A DNA stretch of 41,090 nucleotides from a virus, in the IMG/VR virus record IMGVR_UViG_3300042896_000116, positions 1 through 41,090 of that record. One strand, written 5' to 3'. Of this stretch, positions 16,775 through 24,472 are shown in pieces. Each line of letters opens with the position of its first letter. Position 1 is the first letter of the stretch. Made by a program: the position numbers and the translations under genes. The notes beneath the pieces are model-generated. The model worked only from the letters and a program-made list of their open reading frames with translations. It was not told the origin of the DNA and ran no database searches.

Positions 16775-18388
16775 ATGGCTGATGTTATTGATGCAGTTCA
16801 ACCTCCAGAAGTTATCGGTGCTGGAATTGCACCTCCTCAAACTTTAATTAATGATTTTAATGATGCAAAAGCAACTGGTAATTCAGATGCTATGTATTCA
16901 TTATTGACTAGAGCAGGATCTACTCCTGTTGCTACTGCTATTCAAAAATCTGCACAAGCAATTTCACAAGTAACAGACCCTATTCAAGCAACTCTTGATC
17001 GTGTTGCTGCTCAAGGTGGTGTAGGTACTCGTGATGGTAATTTGGCTGCTGCTAATGCTATTAAAAGTCATATTGAACAACAACCAGAAACAAGTATTCT
17101 TAAAGGTTTAGCCCAAGGATTGATGGGTGATCCCAATTGGAGAAGATTTGCTACTCAAGGTCAAATTCTTCCTAAAACTGAATTTGGAACCAATGGTGAT
17201 TTTGTTACATCATATTATGCTGATAACAATCCTAATGCTCCTACTCGTGTTGTAAAAAATGGGCAAGATATTACAAGACAAGATTACATTGATGGTGGAT
17301 ATGGACGTTACAACACCATTGGCGATACTCCTGGTGGAGCAGCAAGATTAGCCAATACAAAATCAATGGCGGAAACCAATCTTAAAGAAGTTGCAAATTC
17401 TAATTATTGGGCTGCTGGTTATAAAGCAATTGGTCAATTAGAACAACAGCAATATAACGGATGGGATGAATTGCGGAAAACTCCTGGTGCTAATTTATCC
17501 AAAAAAGACATGGATGAATTTCGTTCTTTTGTAACTCGCACTCAAGGAATAACTTCTACTGCTGGAACTGCTGCTGCATCTTTGCGTTCTGCTAATGATA
17601 CATATAGTCGTAATGACGCTACTGATAAATATAATAAATTTGCAGGTAGTGCAGGAGTTCCAAAAATTGCATCTATAAATTCAGATAATTCTGTGAAATT
17701 TGCAGATGGTACTACCGGAACTTTGAATGATCTAATTCAAAAAACTAATAGTGTTTCTTCTAGTGAAGAGCAATCTAAACAATGGAGTATTAGTAAGCAA
17801 CAATTAGCTGAAAGTTCAACTTTTAAACGTTTGGATTTGCCTCAACAAGAAAAATTAATAAACATTATGAATTTGGCAGCAGCAGGTGACCAAATGAAAC
17901 GTGACATTACAAGTAAAGTTGGTGCTAGTCCTATTTTTGCTCCATCTATTCCATTTGAACTTGGTCAATCGTTTAAAGTTGGAATGGAAAATGCTACACG
18001 TTCTATGGCTAATGGTGAGTATGCTGAAGCGTATCGTGAATTTTTAGATAAAGCACGCAAAGAAAATCCTGTTTTGGTTCCAGGTGAAGCACAAGCTGCT
18101 TTTATGAGATCACAAGAATTTGCTGATATTACTGATAAATATGGAGCAAAATCTGCACTTATTAGATCAATGCCTGAAGCACAAGATTTGCCAGAAAAAA
18201 CAAAAGTGGAAGCGGGAACATCTACTTCTACAGTGACTCCTAAAAAACGTAGTATTTTGCCAAAAGCACAAGGTGAAGAACGCTTAACTGGAAATGCAGC
18301 AAATACTGCTATAGCTAGTTCTGGAGTAAAAGCACCTACTGGAGCAATTACTGATCTTGCATCACAATTTAGAAAGATGAAGCCATGA
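16775..18388 (+). CDS. Putative internal virion / ejection protein
   Basis: This 537-residue soluble, largely helical protein is rich in Ala, Gln, Asn and Lys. No lytic transglycosylase motif is visible. A Tyr-rich NTIGDTPGGAARLANTKSMAE region lies near residues 180-200, and Ala/Lys helices run to the end. It overlaps the next gene by ATGA. In podoviruses two or three such large proteins after the tail genes form the ejectosome that extends the tail through the envelope. This is the most likely role. Confidence 0.55.
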   Translation: MADVIDAVQPPEVIGAGIAPPQTLINDFNDAKATGNSDAMYSLLTRAGSTPVATAIQKSAQAISQVTDPIQATLDRVAAQGGVGTRDGNLAAANAIKSHIEQQPETSILKGLAQGLMGDPNWRRFATQGQILPKTEFGTNGDFVTSYYADNNPNAPTRVVKNGQDITRQDYIDGGYGRYNTIGDTPGGAARLANTKSMAETNLKEVANSNYWAAGYKAIGQLEQQQYNGWDELRKTPGANLSKKDMDEFRSFVTRTQGITSTAGTAAASLRSANDTYSRNDATDKYNKFAGSAGVPKIASINSDNSVKFADGTTGTLNDLIQKTNSVSSSEEQSKQWSISKQQLAESSTFKRLDLPQQEKLINIMNLAAAGDQMKRDITSKVGASPIFAPSIPFELGQSFKVGMENATRSMANGEYAEAYREFLDKARKENPVLVPGEAQAAFMRSQEFADITDKYGAKSALIRSMPEAQDLPEKTKVEAGTSTSTVTPKKRSILPKAQGEERLTGNAANTAIASSGVKAPTGAITDLASQFRKMKP

Positions 18389-19749
18389 GCGATTTTGATG
18401 TAGAAGGATTTCAAAAAGCGGCTAGAGCAGCAGGTCATTCTGAAAAAGAAATTGCTGATGTTGTTGCAAAAGAAACAGGACAACCTGTTACTGGCATTTC
18501 TAATACGGTGGACTTAGCAACACAAAAGAATCCTATATTAGGAATGAGTCCTGTACAAATGGGTGAAGCAGGTTTAGCAGGATATGGGGCTTATAAATTA
18601 GGTGAAAAAGTTTTAGGTGCAAATGGAGATGTTGCAAATAAAGTTAACAATATAGCCAATTCAGGAAATTCTTCGACTCCTGTTCAAAATGCTGCAAGTA
18701 TTGTTAGCCCATTGTCTCAACATGAACAAGACATGCAGGCTGAACTTTTGGCTAAAGCAAAATTGCAAACTCAACTCCTTCAACAAAAACTGTTGAATGA
18801 ACAAAATAAAGTTAAGCCTCGTATTACAGGTGCAGTTGGTGGAGCAGTAACACCTGCTGATGCTGCTAGTAATGTGTTGCCTATGGATACAACTGCGAAA
18901 TCAACAGTTGAACCTACTTCCAATAAATCTGTAGAAAGTTTGTCTACGCCGATAAATGATGCTCCAGCACAAGCTGCACAAGTTAAAGCCACTACTGTTC
19001 CGGTTACTCCTGTAGCATCTGCCACCACTCCTGAATCGCTTTCTCAAACAATAAATAAACAATCTGCTGTAACAGATACTTTGACGCCAAAACCAGTTAT
19101 TACCGGTGAAGCTGGCGCTAGTGTTTCTCCTCCTACTGTAAAAGAAAGAGCAGCTAAAACGCAAATCACTTATCCAGATACACCTCAAACATGGCAAAAG
19201 TTGACCAAAGAAGGTACAACTTTTATGCCGGGTTATGGTCCAGGTGATAATAATTTGTTTAATACTTATGGCGCAGAAGGTCGTAAAGCTATTCTTGAGA
19301 AATTTAATGAAGGCAAACCAATTGGCTCTTATGAAAATTACCAAGCTTTAAATAAAGTTTTAGCTAAAGGTGTGCCATCTGGAGAAGCAACTAGTCTTAT
19401 GTCTAGATTGCCTGCTGCTGAAGAGGCTGGTAATTTTGGTAAATTAGGTAAAGCATTAAAAATTGGTGGTGCTGCTGGATTGGGTTTGGGATTAGCTAAT
19501 ATTGCAAATGCCAGTACATTGTCTGAAGCTGGAGGAAGAACCGCAGAAACAATTTCTGGAGCATTACCTCCAGTATTTCAAGCTGGTATATATTCTGGCG
19601 GCACTAATGTTGGTGAACAAGAGCAAATTGATTACTTAAAACGAATGGAAGCAGCAAAACGAAAAGGTGCAGGTAATCGTGGCGCTGCTTATGATCCAAG
19701 AAAGTTTTATACATCTATGGATATTGGTGTTCCACCTCCAAACAGATAA
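18385..19749 (+). CDS. Putative internal virion / ejection protein with Gly-rich hydrophobic segments
   Basis: The protein has 454 residues. A helical N-terminus (VEGFQKAARAAGHSEKEIAD) is followed by Gly-rich GEAGLAGYGAYKLGEKVLG near 55-75 and a long Thr/Pro/Ala-rich linker (150-250). A hydrophobic Ala/Gly helix follows around residue 355 (KALKIGGAAGLGLGLANIAN), with a basic C-terminus. The glycine-rich hydrophobic helices suggest membrane insertion during DNA delivery. It is translationally coupled to the gene before it. No enzyme motif is seen. Function inferred. Confidence 0.5.
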   Translation: MSDFDVEGFQKAARAAGHSEKEIADVVAKETGQPVTGISNTVDLATQKNPILGMSPVQMGEAGLAGYGAYKLGEKVLGANGDVANKVNNIANSGNSSTPVQNAASIVSPLSQHEQDMQAELLAKAKLQTQLLQQKLLNEQNKVKPRITGAVGGAVTPADAASNVLPMDTTAKSTVEPTSNKSVESLSTPINDAPAQAAQVKATTVPVTPVASATTPESLSQTINKQSAVTDTLTPKPVITGEAGASVSPPTVKERAAKTQITYPDTPQTWQKLTKEGTTFMPGYGPGDNNLFNTYGAEGRKAILEKFNEGKPIGSYENYQALNKVLAKGVPSGEATSLMSRLPAAEEAGNFGKLGKALKIGGAAGLGLGLANIANASTLSEAGGRTAETISGALPPVFQAGIYSGGTNVGEQEQIDYLKRMEAAKRKGAGNRGAAYDPRKFYTSMDIGVPPPNR

Positions 19750-19752
19750 TAT
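19724..19752 (+). promoter_or_regulatory. Possible promoter for the lysis cassette
   Basis: TTGGTG and TAATAT are separated by 17 bases, and an overlapping TATAAT begins at 19750. The element lies at the end of the ejection-protein gene and about 30 bases before the first lysis gene. It fits a sigma70-type host promoter only moderately. Confidence 0.35.
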
Positions 19753-19782
19753 AATATTGATCATAATCAATTAGGGCAGTTT

Positions 19783-20016
19783 ATGGATAACCAATCATTA
19801 TTTAATCTTATTGCTGGAACAGCATTAACAGTTACAGGTTGGTTTGCCCGTGAACTGTGGACAGCAGTAAAAGAACTTAAAGCAGATTTGGCTAAATTGA
19901 GAGAAGATTTACCAAGACAATATGTAATTAGAGAAGATTACAAATCTGATATTCGAGATATAAAAGAAATGCTTAATAAGATTTCTGACAAACTTGATAA
20001 TAAAGTGGATAAATAA
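19783..20016 (+). CDS. Small membrane protein of the lysis cassette (spanin-like or accessory)
   Basis: The product has 77 residues. One weakly hydrophobic segment near the N-terminus (FNLIAGTALTVTGWFARELW, about 5-24) is followed by a long charged helix with coiled-coil periodicity (LKADLAKLREDL; IKEMLNKISDKLDNKV). This layout fits an inner-membrane spanin-like or XhlA-like lysis accessory protein. It overlaps the holin start by TAATG. No lipobox partner is seen, so a two-component spanin is not established. Confidence 0.5.
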   Translation: MDNQSLFNLIAGTALTVTGWFARELWTAVKELKADLAKLREDLPRQYVIREDYKSDIRDIKEMLNKISDKLDNKVDK

Positions 20017-20402
20017 TGGATATTACTGGTCTTGGTGCAGTATCTGATTTAGCAAATACTGTAATTGGTCGTATATGGCCTGATAAATCTGAGGCTGAAA
20101 AACAGCAATTAGCTGCTGCTGTAATGGTCATTCAAGGCCAAATGGACATAAACAAGGTAGAAGCAGCAAGTCCTTCTGTCTTTGTATCAGGTGCAAGACC
20201 TTTTATTATGTGGGTATGTGGAATAGGTTGCGCTTGGAATTGGATTGGATTGCCTGTAGCTTGTTTTATCTTTGCTGCATTGGGTCAACCAATTAACATT
20301 TTTCCTGCTGATTTAAGCGAAATGATGCCCTTGTTATTGGGTATGTTAGGTCTTGGCGGATATCGAACTATTGAAAAAATTAAAGGTGTTGCGTCGACAT
20401 GA
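20016..20402 (+). CDS. Holin, 3-TM type
   Basis: The protein has 128 residues. After an amphipathic start with WPDKSEAEKQQLAAA and a soluble helix, it has hydrophobic segments at about 65-90 (FIMWVCGIGCAWNWIGLPVA, continuing into CFIFAAL) and 105-118 (MPLLLGMLGLGGYR). The arrangement SPSVFVSGARPFIMWVCG is typical of the 3-TM holin family known from gene transfer agents and phages. It would form the membrane lesion that releases the endolysin. It overlaps the endolysin start by ATGA. Confidence 0.8.
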   Translation: MDITGLGAVSDLANTVIGRIWPDKSEAEKQQLAAAVMVIQGQMDINKVEAASPSVFVSGARPFIMWVCGIGCAWNWIGLPVACFIFAALGQPINIFPADLSEMMPLLLGMLGLGGYRTIEKIKGVAST

Positions 20403-20908
20403 ATATTAACTTTGGAAAAGCATTGTCATTAGTATTAAAAAGTGAGGGGGGCTATGTCAATAATTCTGAAGATCCAGGTGGCATGACTAACCTAGGTTGC
20501 ACTAAAGCAGTTTGGGAAGCATGGCTAGGTCATCCCGTCTCTGAGTCAGATATGCGTAAGCTGACAATCAATGATGTTGCACCACTGTACAAACAGAAAT
20601 ATTGGGATCGGATCTCTGGTGATGAACTGCCAGATGGACTAGATTACGCTGTGTTTGATGCTGCCATTAACAGTGGGGCTGGTAGAGCTTCTAAATGGCT
20701 TCAGGAGACGCTTAATGTTACTGTTGATGGAATCATAGGGCCAAAAACAATTAAGGCTGCAAAAGATTGTGATTCATTTCGCCTTATTGCTCAGTACAAC
20801 GATACTCGTTTGCGTTTCTTGGAAGAGTTACCGACTTGGAAGACATTTGGAAGAGGCTGGTCAAACAGGATTTCTTCTGTTCAATCAGACGCTTCCAAAA
20901 TGGCTTAA
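20399..20908 (+). CDS. Endolysin, GH108 family with C-terminal peptidoglycan-binding domain
   Basis: This 169-residue enzyme cleaves the glycan strands of peptidoglycan. The N-terminal signature SEGGYVNNSEDPGGMTNLGC places the catalytic Glu at residue 16, typical of glycosyl hydrolase 108. The second half (DAAINSGAGRASKWLQ, then VTVDGIIGPKTIKAA) is the associated peptidoglycan-binding domain. There is no signal peptide, so release depends on the upstream holin. Length matches the family. Its stop codon overlaps the stop of the convergent gene. Confidence 0.9.
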   Translation: MNINFGKALSLVLKSEGGYVNNSEDPGGMTNLGCTKAVWEAWLGHPVSESDMRKLTINDVAPLYKQKYWDRISGDELPDGLDYAVFDAAINSGAGRASKWLQETLNVTVDGIIGPKTIKAAKDCDSFRLIAQYNDTRLRFLEELPTWKTFGRGWSNRISSVQSDASKMA

Positions 20909-21207
20909 TCTTTTACAAATACACCATTGGGGAGCAAGGTTCCTTTACGGTCCTTGATTTCTTCATAGGCTGATTTAATGCAAGTGGTTAAGTCTATGTG
21001 TTTCAAAGCACAATAATTTATCAAACACACCATGACATCGCCGACACCATCAATGATTCCAGCTTCATCATTCTTTAGTGTCGCATCTGCAAGTTCTCCA
21101 AGCTCACTGACAAGCTTCATTAACTGAGTTTCAGCCGTAGCATTTGGAATAATCTTACGTGCTTCAGCCCAATGAATGACCTGAAGTTCTACTTTTGCAA
21201 AACTCAT
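20905..21207 (-). CDS. MazG-like nucleotide pyrophosphohydrolase
   Basis: The product has 100 residues and is all-helical. It has the metal-binding pattern SELGELAD (residues 34-41) and IIDGVGDVMVCL (51-62, with D53 and D57) of MazG-type NTP pyrophosphatases. Such phage enzymes remove aberrant or signalling nucleotides. It is the last gene of the reverse operon. The start codon overlaps the upstream stop (ATGA). Substrate cannot be predicted from sequence. Confidence 0.75.
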   Translation of the reverse strand: MSFAKVELQVIHWAEARKIIPNATAETQLMKLVSELGELADATLKNDEAGIIDGVGDVMVCLINYCALKHIDLTTCIKSAYEEIKDRKGTLLPNGVFVKD

Positions 21208-21410
21208 TCTTTATCCTCAAATGGATCACCAAAAGATGACTGTACACCTGTTGTCATGTTCATAAAGCTTTCACCTTGTTTTTGAATAAGATCATTATTT
21301 TCAGATAGATAACAATTAAAAACTTTAACAAAAGATTTACCTGTTTCAGACATTAAAACATTGCCTGTTTCGGTGTAATTTTTGTTAGAAAACATATTAA
21401 AAATATTCAT
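21204..21410 (-). CDS. Small protein of unknown function
   Basis: The product has 68 residues and is polar, with several Met and Phe residues and an acidic end (DPFEDKE). No family is recognised. AGGAATGT precedes the ATG. It is coupled to the MazG-like gene downstream, and a GC-rich structured segment lies immediately upstream. Confidence 0.55.
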   Translation of the reverse strand: MNIFNMFSNKNYTETGNVLMSETGKSFVKVFNCYLSENNDLIQKQGESFMNMTTGVQSSFGDPFEDKE

Positions 21411-21423
21411 ACATTCCTAAAAA

Positions 21424-21492
21424 TAGGCGGGGGTACTCGCTGCGTCCGTCCGGGGTACTCAGTCATCCGGTCAGCATCCGCTTTCCCCCCTA
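21424..21492 (-). other. GC-rich intergenic islet with nested direct repeats
   Basis: A roughly 70-bp stretch between two reverse genes is far more GC-rich than its surroundings. On the plus strand GGGGTACTC occurs at 21430-21438 and 21452-21460, and CATCCG at 21464-21469 and 21475-21480. TAGGCGGGGG at the left edge can pair with CCCCCCTA at the right edge, with one bulge, enclosing the whole islet in a long-range stem. It may be an mRNA structural element, a processing or terminator element, or a protein-binding site. No known RNA family is recognised. Confidence 0.45.
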
Positions 21493-21494
21493 AA

Positions 21495-21806
21495 TCATTT
21501 AGCTAAACGCTTCAAATTTTCTGGAATTAAAGCACCAAATTGCAAATAAATATCACAAATAGCAGAAGCAAGAATTTGATCGTTAGTACGTTTAGTTTGA
21601 ACAACATGGTTTTGTTTACCAACCATAATTCCAAGATTTTTACCTGCCATTACTAAATTAGCCGTAGTAATGGTAAATCCCAAATCATCCCATGCCATAC
21701 AAGCCAATTCTTCTTGATGAAGTGTTTTTGCTTCTTCTAAATGGTCTTTTAACCAAAGAGTTAATTTATAAACTTGTGGCGCGTTCAATACATTTTTAGT
21801 AGACAT
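21495..21806 (-). CDS. Unknown protein of the reverse operon
   Basis: The product has 103 residues, predicted helical, with two Trp residues (WLKDHLEEA; CMAWDDLG) and a basic middle. Lys/Gln/Asn-rich helices suggest a small alpha/beta or wHTH-like nucleic-acid-binding protein, but no defined motif is seen. AGGAGAATGTA precedes the ATG. It lies 14 bases downstream of the SSB-like gene. Confidence 0.55.
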   Translation of the reverse strand: MSTKNVLNAPQVYKLTLWLKDHLEEAKTLHQEELACMAWDDLGFTITTANLVMAGKNLGIMVGKQNHVVQTKRTNDQILASAICDIYLQFGALIPENLKRLAK

Positions 21807-21820
21807 TACATTCTCCTAGA

Positions 21821-22075
21821 TCAGAAAGGCACATCTTCATCGTTGTTACGGCGAGTTGGCTGACTACTTTGACGAGCAGGTTTCTCACCAGATTCATACG
21901 GCTCTTTAACCGACAACCAGCCATCAAAACCAACAGGAACAGCATCAATCTTGATTGACTGTCCTTTGTCACTGTTAAACAGTGAACCTACTTTTACGAA
22001 CCGTTTTTTGGTTTCGCCAGAAGAGTTTTTGTATTCGCCAACAATAGCGATTAGATCCATACGAGGTGATGACAT
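21821..22075 (-). CDS. SSB-like single-stranded DNA-binding protein
   Basis: The product has 84 residues, a small beta-rich core (residues 5-58) followed by a flexible linker and the acidic tip DEDVPF. That tip mimics the SSB C-terminal tail (DDDIPF), which recruits host repair proteins. Adjacency to an annealing protein supports a role in recombination and replication. It is shorter than bacterial SSB, like several minimal phage versions. Its start overlaps the previous stop (TAATG). Confidence 0.7.
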   Translation of the reverse strand: MSSPRMDLIAIVGEYKNSSGETKKRFVKVGSLFNSDKGQSIKIDAVPVGFDGWLSVKEPYESGEKPARQSSQPTRRNNDEDVPF

Positions 22076-22659
22076 TATTTACTTTCGTTAAGTTTTTCTT
22101 TGTACGCCTTAATAGCAGAACGTACTTTACTGTCAGGAGCAAGTGTTTTCCACACTGTAATCCGAACTTCGTTATCGGTAATGGCCTCCCATACGCCATA
22201 CATACCGGCTAGATCATCTTTCTCAAAGTGATCTTTAATTTCATATACCAAGCTATCAATCAAAGTTGAATCTTGTTCTGGCAAGTCTTCGCCAGCATAA
22301 ATATAAAGTCCCAAACCATGCAAGCTAAGAGCTTTAGTCATACACCGCATGATGGCAGTGTTAACGGCAAATGCATCAGGTTCCGCAATAGCTTTATTGC
22401 GATGATCCATAACAGGCAATTGACACATCATAGGTTTACCAAACATGGTCACAGTAACCCAAACCATGCAAGTACCATTAATGTCCATGTAACATTTTTC
22501 ATGCCCTTCTGGACCCCACATTTGTACTTGATAGTGAGCATTTGAATCATGCTTCAATGCTTCCGCCCAAGCCCATGCCCAAGACAAATATGTAAGATTT
22601 GCTTTCTTTTCTGTATGCTCATTCACATTCAGAATTAGAAGATCGTTTACTGTTTTCAT
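22075..22659 (-). CDS. Single-strand annealing protein, DUF1071 / Sak3-like
   Basis: The product has 194 residues. NVNEHTEKKANLTYLSWAWA at residues 11-30 is the hallmark opening of the DUF1071 family, assigned to the Sak3 branch of Rad52-like phage annealing proteins. The conserved middle has AFAVNTAIMRCMTKALSLHG and a LGLYIYAGEDLP segment near 110-140. It would anneal complementary strands coated by the neighbouring SSB-like protein during replication and repair. The C-terminal third is helical and variable. ATGA overlap couples it to the gene before it. Confidence 0.85.
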   Translation of the reverse strand: MKTVNDLLILNVNEHTEKKANLTYLSWAWAWAEALKHDSNAHYQVQMWGPEGHEKCYMDINGTCMVWVTVTMFGKPMMCQLPVMDHRNKAIAEPDAFAVNTAIMRCMTKALSLHGLGLYIYAGEDLPEQDSTLIDSLVYEIKDHFEKDDLAGMYGVWEAITDNEVRITVWKTLAPDSKVRSAIKAYKEKLNESK

Positions 22660-22850
22660 GCTTTTATTCCAGAGTAAGTATCGTATTCATCATTGATAAT
22701 TTCCAATTGAGTGTCATCATCGAGATCACTAAATGGAACAAAATGGTTTTCTTGACAGCAAGAGATTTTCCCGTCTTTGGGCTCTATGCAATAGCAGCAA
22801 TATTCGACATTTGCGTGCTCTTCTTTGAACTGTTGAATAAAATTCTTCAT
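22656..22850 (-). CDS. Small Cys-containing protein
   Basis: The product has 64 residues. It includes CCYC and CC (total five Cys) near the middle, in an EYCCYCIEPKDGKISCC pattern that could bind zinc, and an acidic DLDDDTQLEI tail. No known family is recognised. It lies between a 50-aa basic gene and the annealing protein. Confidence 0.55.
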   Translation of the reverse strand: MKNFIQQFKEEHANVEYCCYCIEPKDGKISCCQENHFVPFSDLDDDTQLEIINDEYDTYSGIKA

Positions 22851-22851
22851 A

Positions 22852-23004
22852 CTACTTCCGTTCTATATGCTTTGCTAATAACCAGCTATCACCAAGGGCT
22901 CTAACTGACTTGATCCATTGCCGTTGATTGTGGCGATTGATAGATCGAGGTACGTAGTCTACATTAAAAAGTTCACGTACATGAACCAACATTTTAATTT
23001 TCAT
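22852..23004 (-). CDS. Small basic protein, first gene of the reverse operon
   Basis: The product has 50 residues: MKIKMLVHVRELFNVDYVPR at the start, then a basic Arg/Gln/Trp stretch (SINRHNQRQWIKSVRALG) and a final helix. The ORF has an AGGAAG ribosome binding site before its ATG and ends one base before the next start. As first gene behind the divergent control region it could be an early regulator or host take-over protein, but that is a guess. Confidence 0.6.
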   Translation of the reverse strand: MKIKMLVHVRELFNVDYVPRSINRHNQRQWIKSVRALGDSWLLAKHIERK

Positions 23005-23114
23005 TTCTTTCTTCCTAGTTCGTTTAAGAAGACTCTACTGTACCTACTTTTTCAAATTTTTCTCTAGGGGTTTTCCCTGATTGTTTTTAAATAAATTCAT
23101 GTTAGGCTTGTGGA
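23005..23114. promoter_or_regulatory. Divergent early control region
   Basis: This 110-bp AT-rich gap separates the reverse operon from the forward early operon and must hold promoters for at least one of them. A small hairpin AGGG(GTTTT)CCCT is visible near 23066-23078, followed by T-rich sequence. TTGTTT (23081) and TAGGCT (23103) are a weak promoter pair for the forward side. No clear -35/-10 pair is visible for the reverse side, so a phage-specific activator is possible. Confidence 0.5.
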
Positions 23115-23297
23115 ATGAACATTGAAGAACTTGAAACAACTTACGCATGGAACCTGGTAGTTGAGGCTACTGACTATGTTGAAACGTATGCAATAGAAGA
23201 GGACACTGAAGCTTCTGTTGTTGCCCTTCTAACTCGGGCTTTAGAGTTGGCTACTGGTAAAACAGTTTTTATAGAAAGCATGTTTAAAAATGAGTAA
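23115..23297 (+). CDS. Small acidic protein, first gene of the forward operon
   Basis: The product has 60 residues, strongly acidic, helical, and rich in Glu, Thr and Ala (NIEELETTYAWNLVVEA; EEDTEASVVALLTRALELA). Such acidic early proteins often inhibit host enzymes or DNA-binding proteins. No family is recognised. It overlaps the next gene by 8 bases. Confidence 0.55.
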   Translation: MNIEELETTYAWNLVVEATDYVETYAIEEDTEASVVALLTRALELATGKTVFIESMFKNE

Positions 23298-23406
23298 AGG
23301 TTCAGCACCAAGACCAATTGAAGTCCCTCGTGGCGAATATGAACGCCGATGGGATGAGATTTTTGGCAAGAAAAAGCCTGCTCCAGTAGAGCCTAAAAAG
23401 CTATAA
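23290..23406 (+). CDS. Conserved micro-protein with KGSxPRP...WDxIFGKK motif
   Basis: The ORF encodes 38 residues. The sequence MSKGSAPRPIEVPRGEYERR is followed by WDEIFGKKK. I remember tiny proteins with the pattern KGSxxRP...W..IFGKK from many phage early regions, with unknown function. The start lies inside the previous gene. The match to that family supports it as a real gene. Confidence 0.65.
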   Translation: MSKGSAPRPIEVPRGEYERRWDEIFGKKKPAPVEPKKL

Positions 23407-23447
23407 TTTTGCAAACCCGGCTAGGTTGGATTAATTACCCAATTGAA

Positions 23448-23486
23448 AAGTGAGCTTCCCCACTTGCCGGTGTTTTTCAGTGGAAG
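23448..23486 (+). promoter_or_regulatory. Competing hairpins in the leader of the replication initiator
   Basis: CACTT (23461-23465) can pair with AAGTG (23448-23452). CCACT (23460-23464) can instead pair with AGTGG (23479-23483), extended by CTT/AAG across a two-base bulge. The two hairpins are mutually exclusive and lie in a 95-bp gap just before the ribosome binding site of the initiator gene. This could be an attenuation-like control of replication. No known riboswitch consensus is seen. Confidence 0.35.
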
Positions 23487-23501
23487 ACAGCGGAAACAAT
23501 T

Positions 23502-24134
23502 ATGTCAATCATCAGAACGCCTCGTAAGGCGATTAATTTCACCATTCTGTCCAATTACGTCATTCAAGACAACCGTTTGTCTATGAAGGCTTTGGGTATG
23601 CTGGTTCGTTTGTTATCACGTCCTGACAATTGGTCGACCAATAGTGAAACATTGGCTCGTGAATTCGATTGTGGTCGAGAACAGATTAGAACAGTCTTGG
23701 GAGAATTGGCCGAATATGGATATATGAAGCTTAATAAAACTCAAAATGATAAAGGTCAATGGAGTTCATCATGGTCAGTATTTGATGAGCCGGAGTATAG
23801 CCAACCGGAGCCCGGAAACCCGTACTTCGGTTCACTGGGCCCTATAACAAGTACTGTAATACAAAGAACTAATACAAAGGCAGAAGAGCCAGTCGGTTTC
23901 ACCTCCTTCTGGCGTGTTTATCCAAATAAGAAAGCCAAGCCTGCGGCTTTAAAAGCGTTTAACAAAGCTAAAGTAACAGACATTGATCTAATCTTGAACC
24001 ACATTGACGTAATGACTAGATCTGAACAATGGCAAAACGTACAGTACATCCCTTTTCCAGCTACCTATTTAAACCAGCGTAGATGGGAAGATGACACCAT
24101 TGCACCAACTAACCAATTTGCAGGCTTTAAATGA
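23502..24134 (+). CDS. Replication initiator / helicase loader-like protein
   Basis: The product has 210 residues. Residues 1-95 form a winged-helix domain (SMKALGMLVRLLSRPDNWST; CGREQIRTVLGELAEYGYM). After a flexible linker, the C-terminus reads FWRVYPNKKAKPAALKAFNK (about 129-148) and YIPFPATYLNQRRWEDD (about 181-197), the typical ending of phage replication O-like and DnaD-like proteins. It probably binds the origin and loads the helicase encoded two genes downstream. CGGAAACAATT precedes the ATG. Confidence 0.75.
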   Translation: MSIIRTPRKAINFTILSNYVIQDNRLSMKALGMLVRLLSRPDNWSTNSETLAREFDCGREQIRTVLGELAEYGYMKLNKTQNDKGQWSSSWSVFDEPEYSQPEPGNPYFGSLGPITSTVIQRTNTKAEEPVGFTSFWRVYPNKKAKPAALKAFNKAKVTDIDLILNHIDVMTRSEQWQNVQYIPFPATYLNQRRWEDDTIAPTNQFAGFK

Positions 24135-24472
24135 GCCTACAACACCTTACAGCCATGCGTATTGGTGGCAAAGCACCTAGAACTATTTGGATTCTTGTTG
24201 GAAACATTCCAAAATGGATAGATGATGACCATCAATACATTCAAATATTGCCTTCTGATAAACCTCAACACATAGATTTTCGGTCTTTAGTGTCACTGAA
24301 TGTAGTAATTTTTGAGATTGGTCAACATGAATCTTTGCTTTTACAAACAATAAAAGCTATCGAAAGTGCAAAACCAAAGGAAATATCTATCGCTTGTAAT
24401 GATGGAATTGTGGGAATTAGTGAAAAACACGAAGATGTACTTAGAAAGGCTTTGAGATTGCTATGTCAATGA
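24131..24472 (+). CDS. Conserved-looking protein of unknown function between initiator and helicase
   Basis: The product has 113 residues, mixed alpha/beta, and includes MRIGGKAPRTIWILVGNIPKW near the start and strongly amphipathic helices at the end. Start and stop overlap both neighbours, so it belongs to the replication unit. Small proteins of this shape occur between phage replication genes as I remember them. A helicase-loader role is only a guess. Confidence 0.55.
   Translation: MSLQHLTAMRIGGKAPRTIWILVGNIPKWIDDDHQYIQILPSDKPQHIDFRSLVSLNVVIFEIGQHESLLLQTIKAIESAKPKEISIACNDGIVGISEKHEDVLRKALRLLCQ

Noticed and set aside
23409-23437. Promoter TTGCAA / TAATTA before the replication initiator
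   Set aside because: The -10 hexamer matches only two of six consensus positions.
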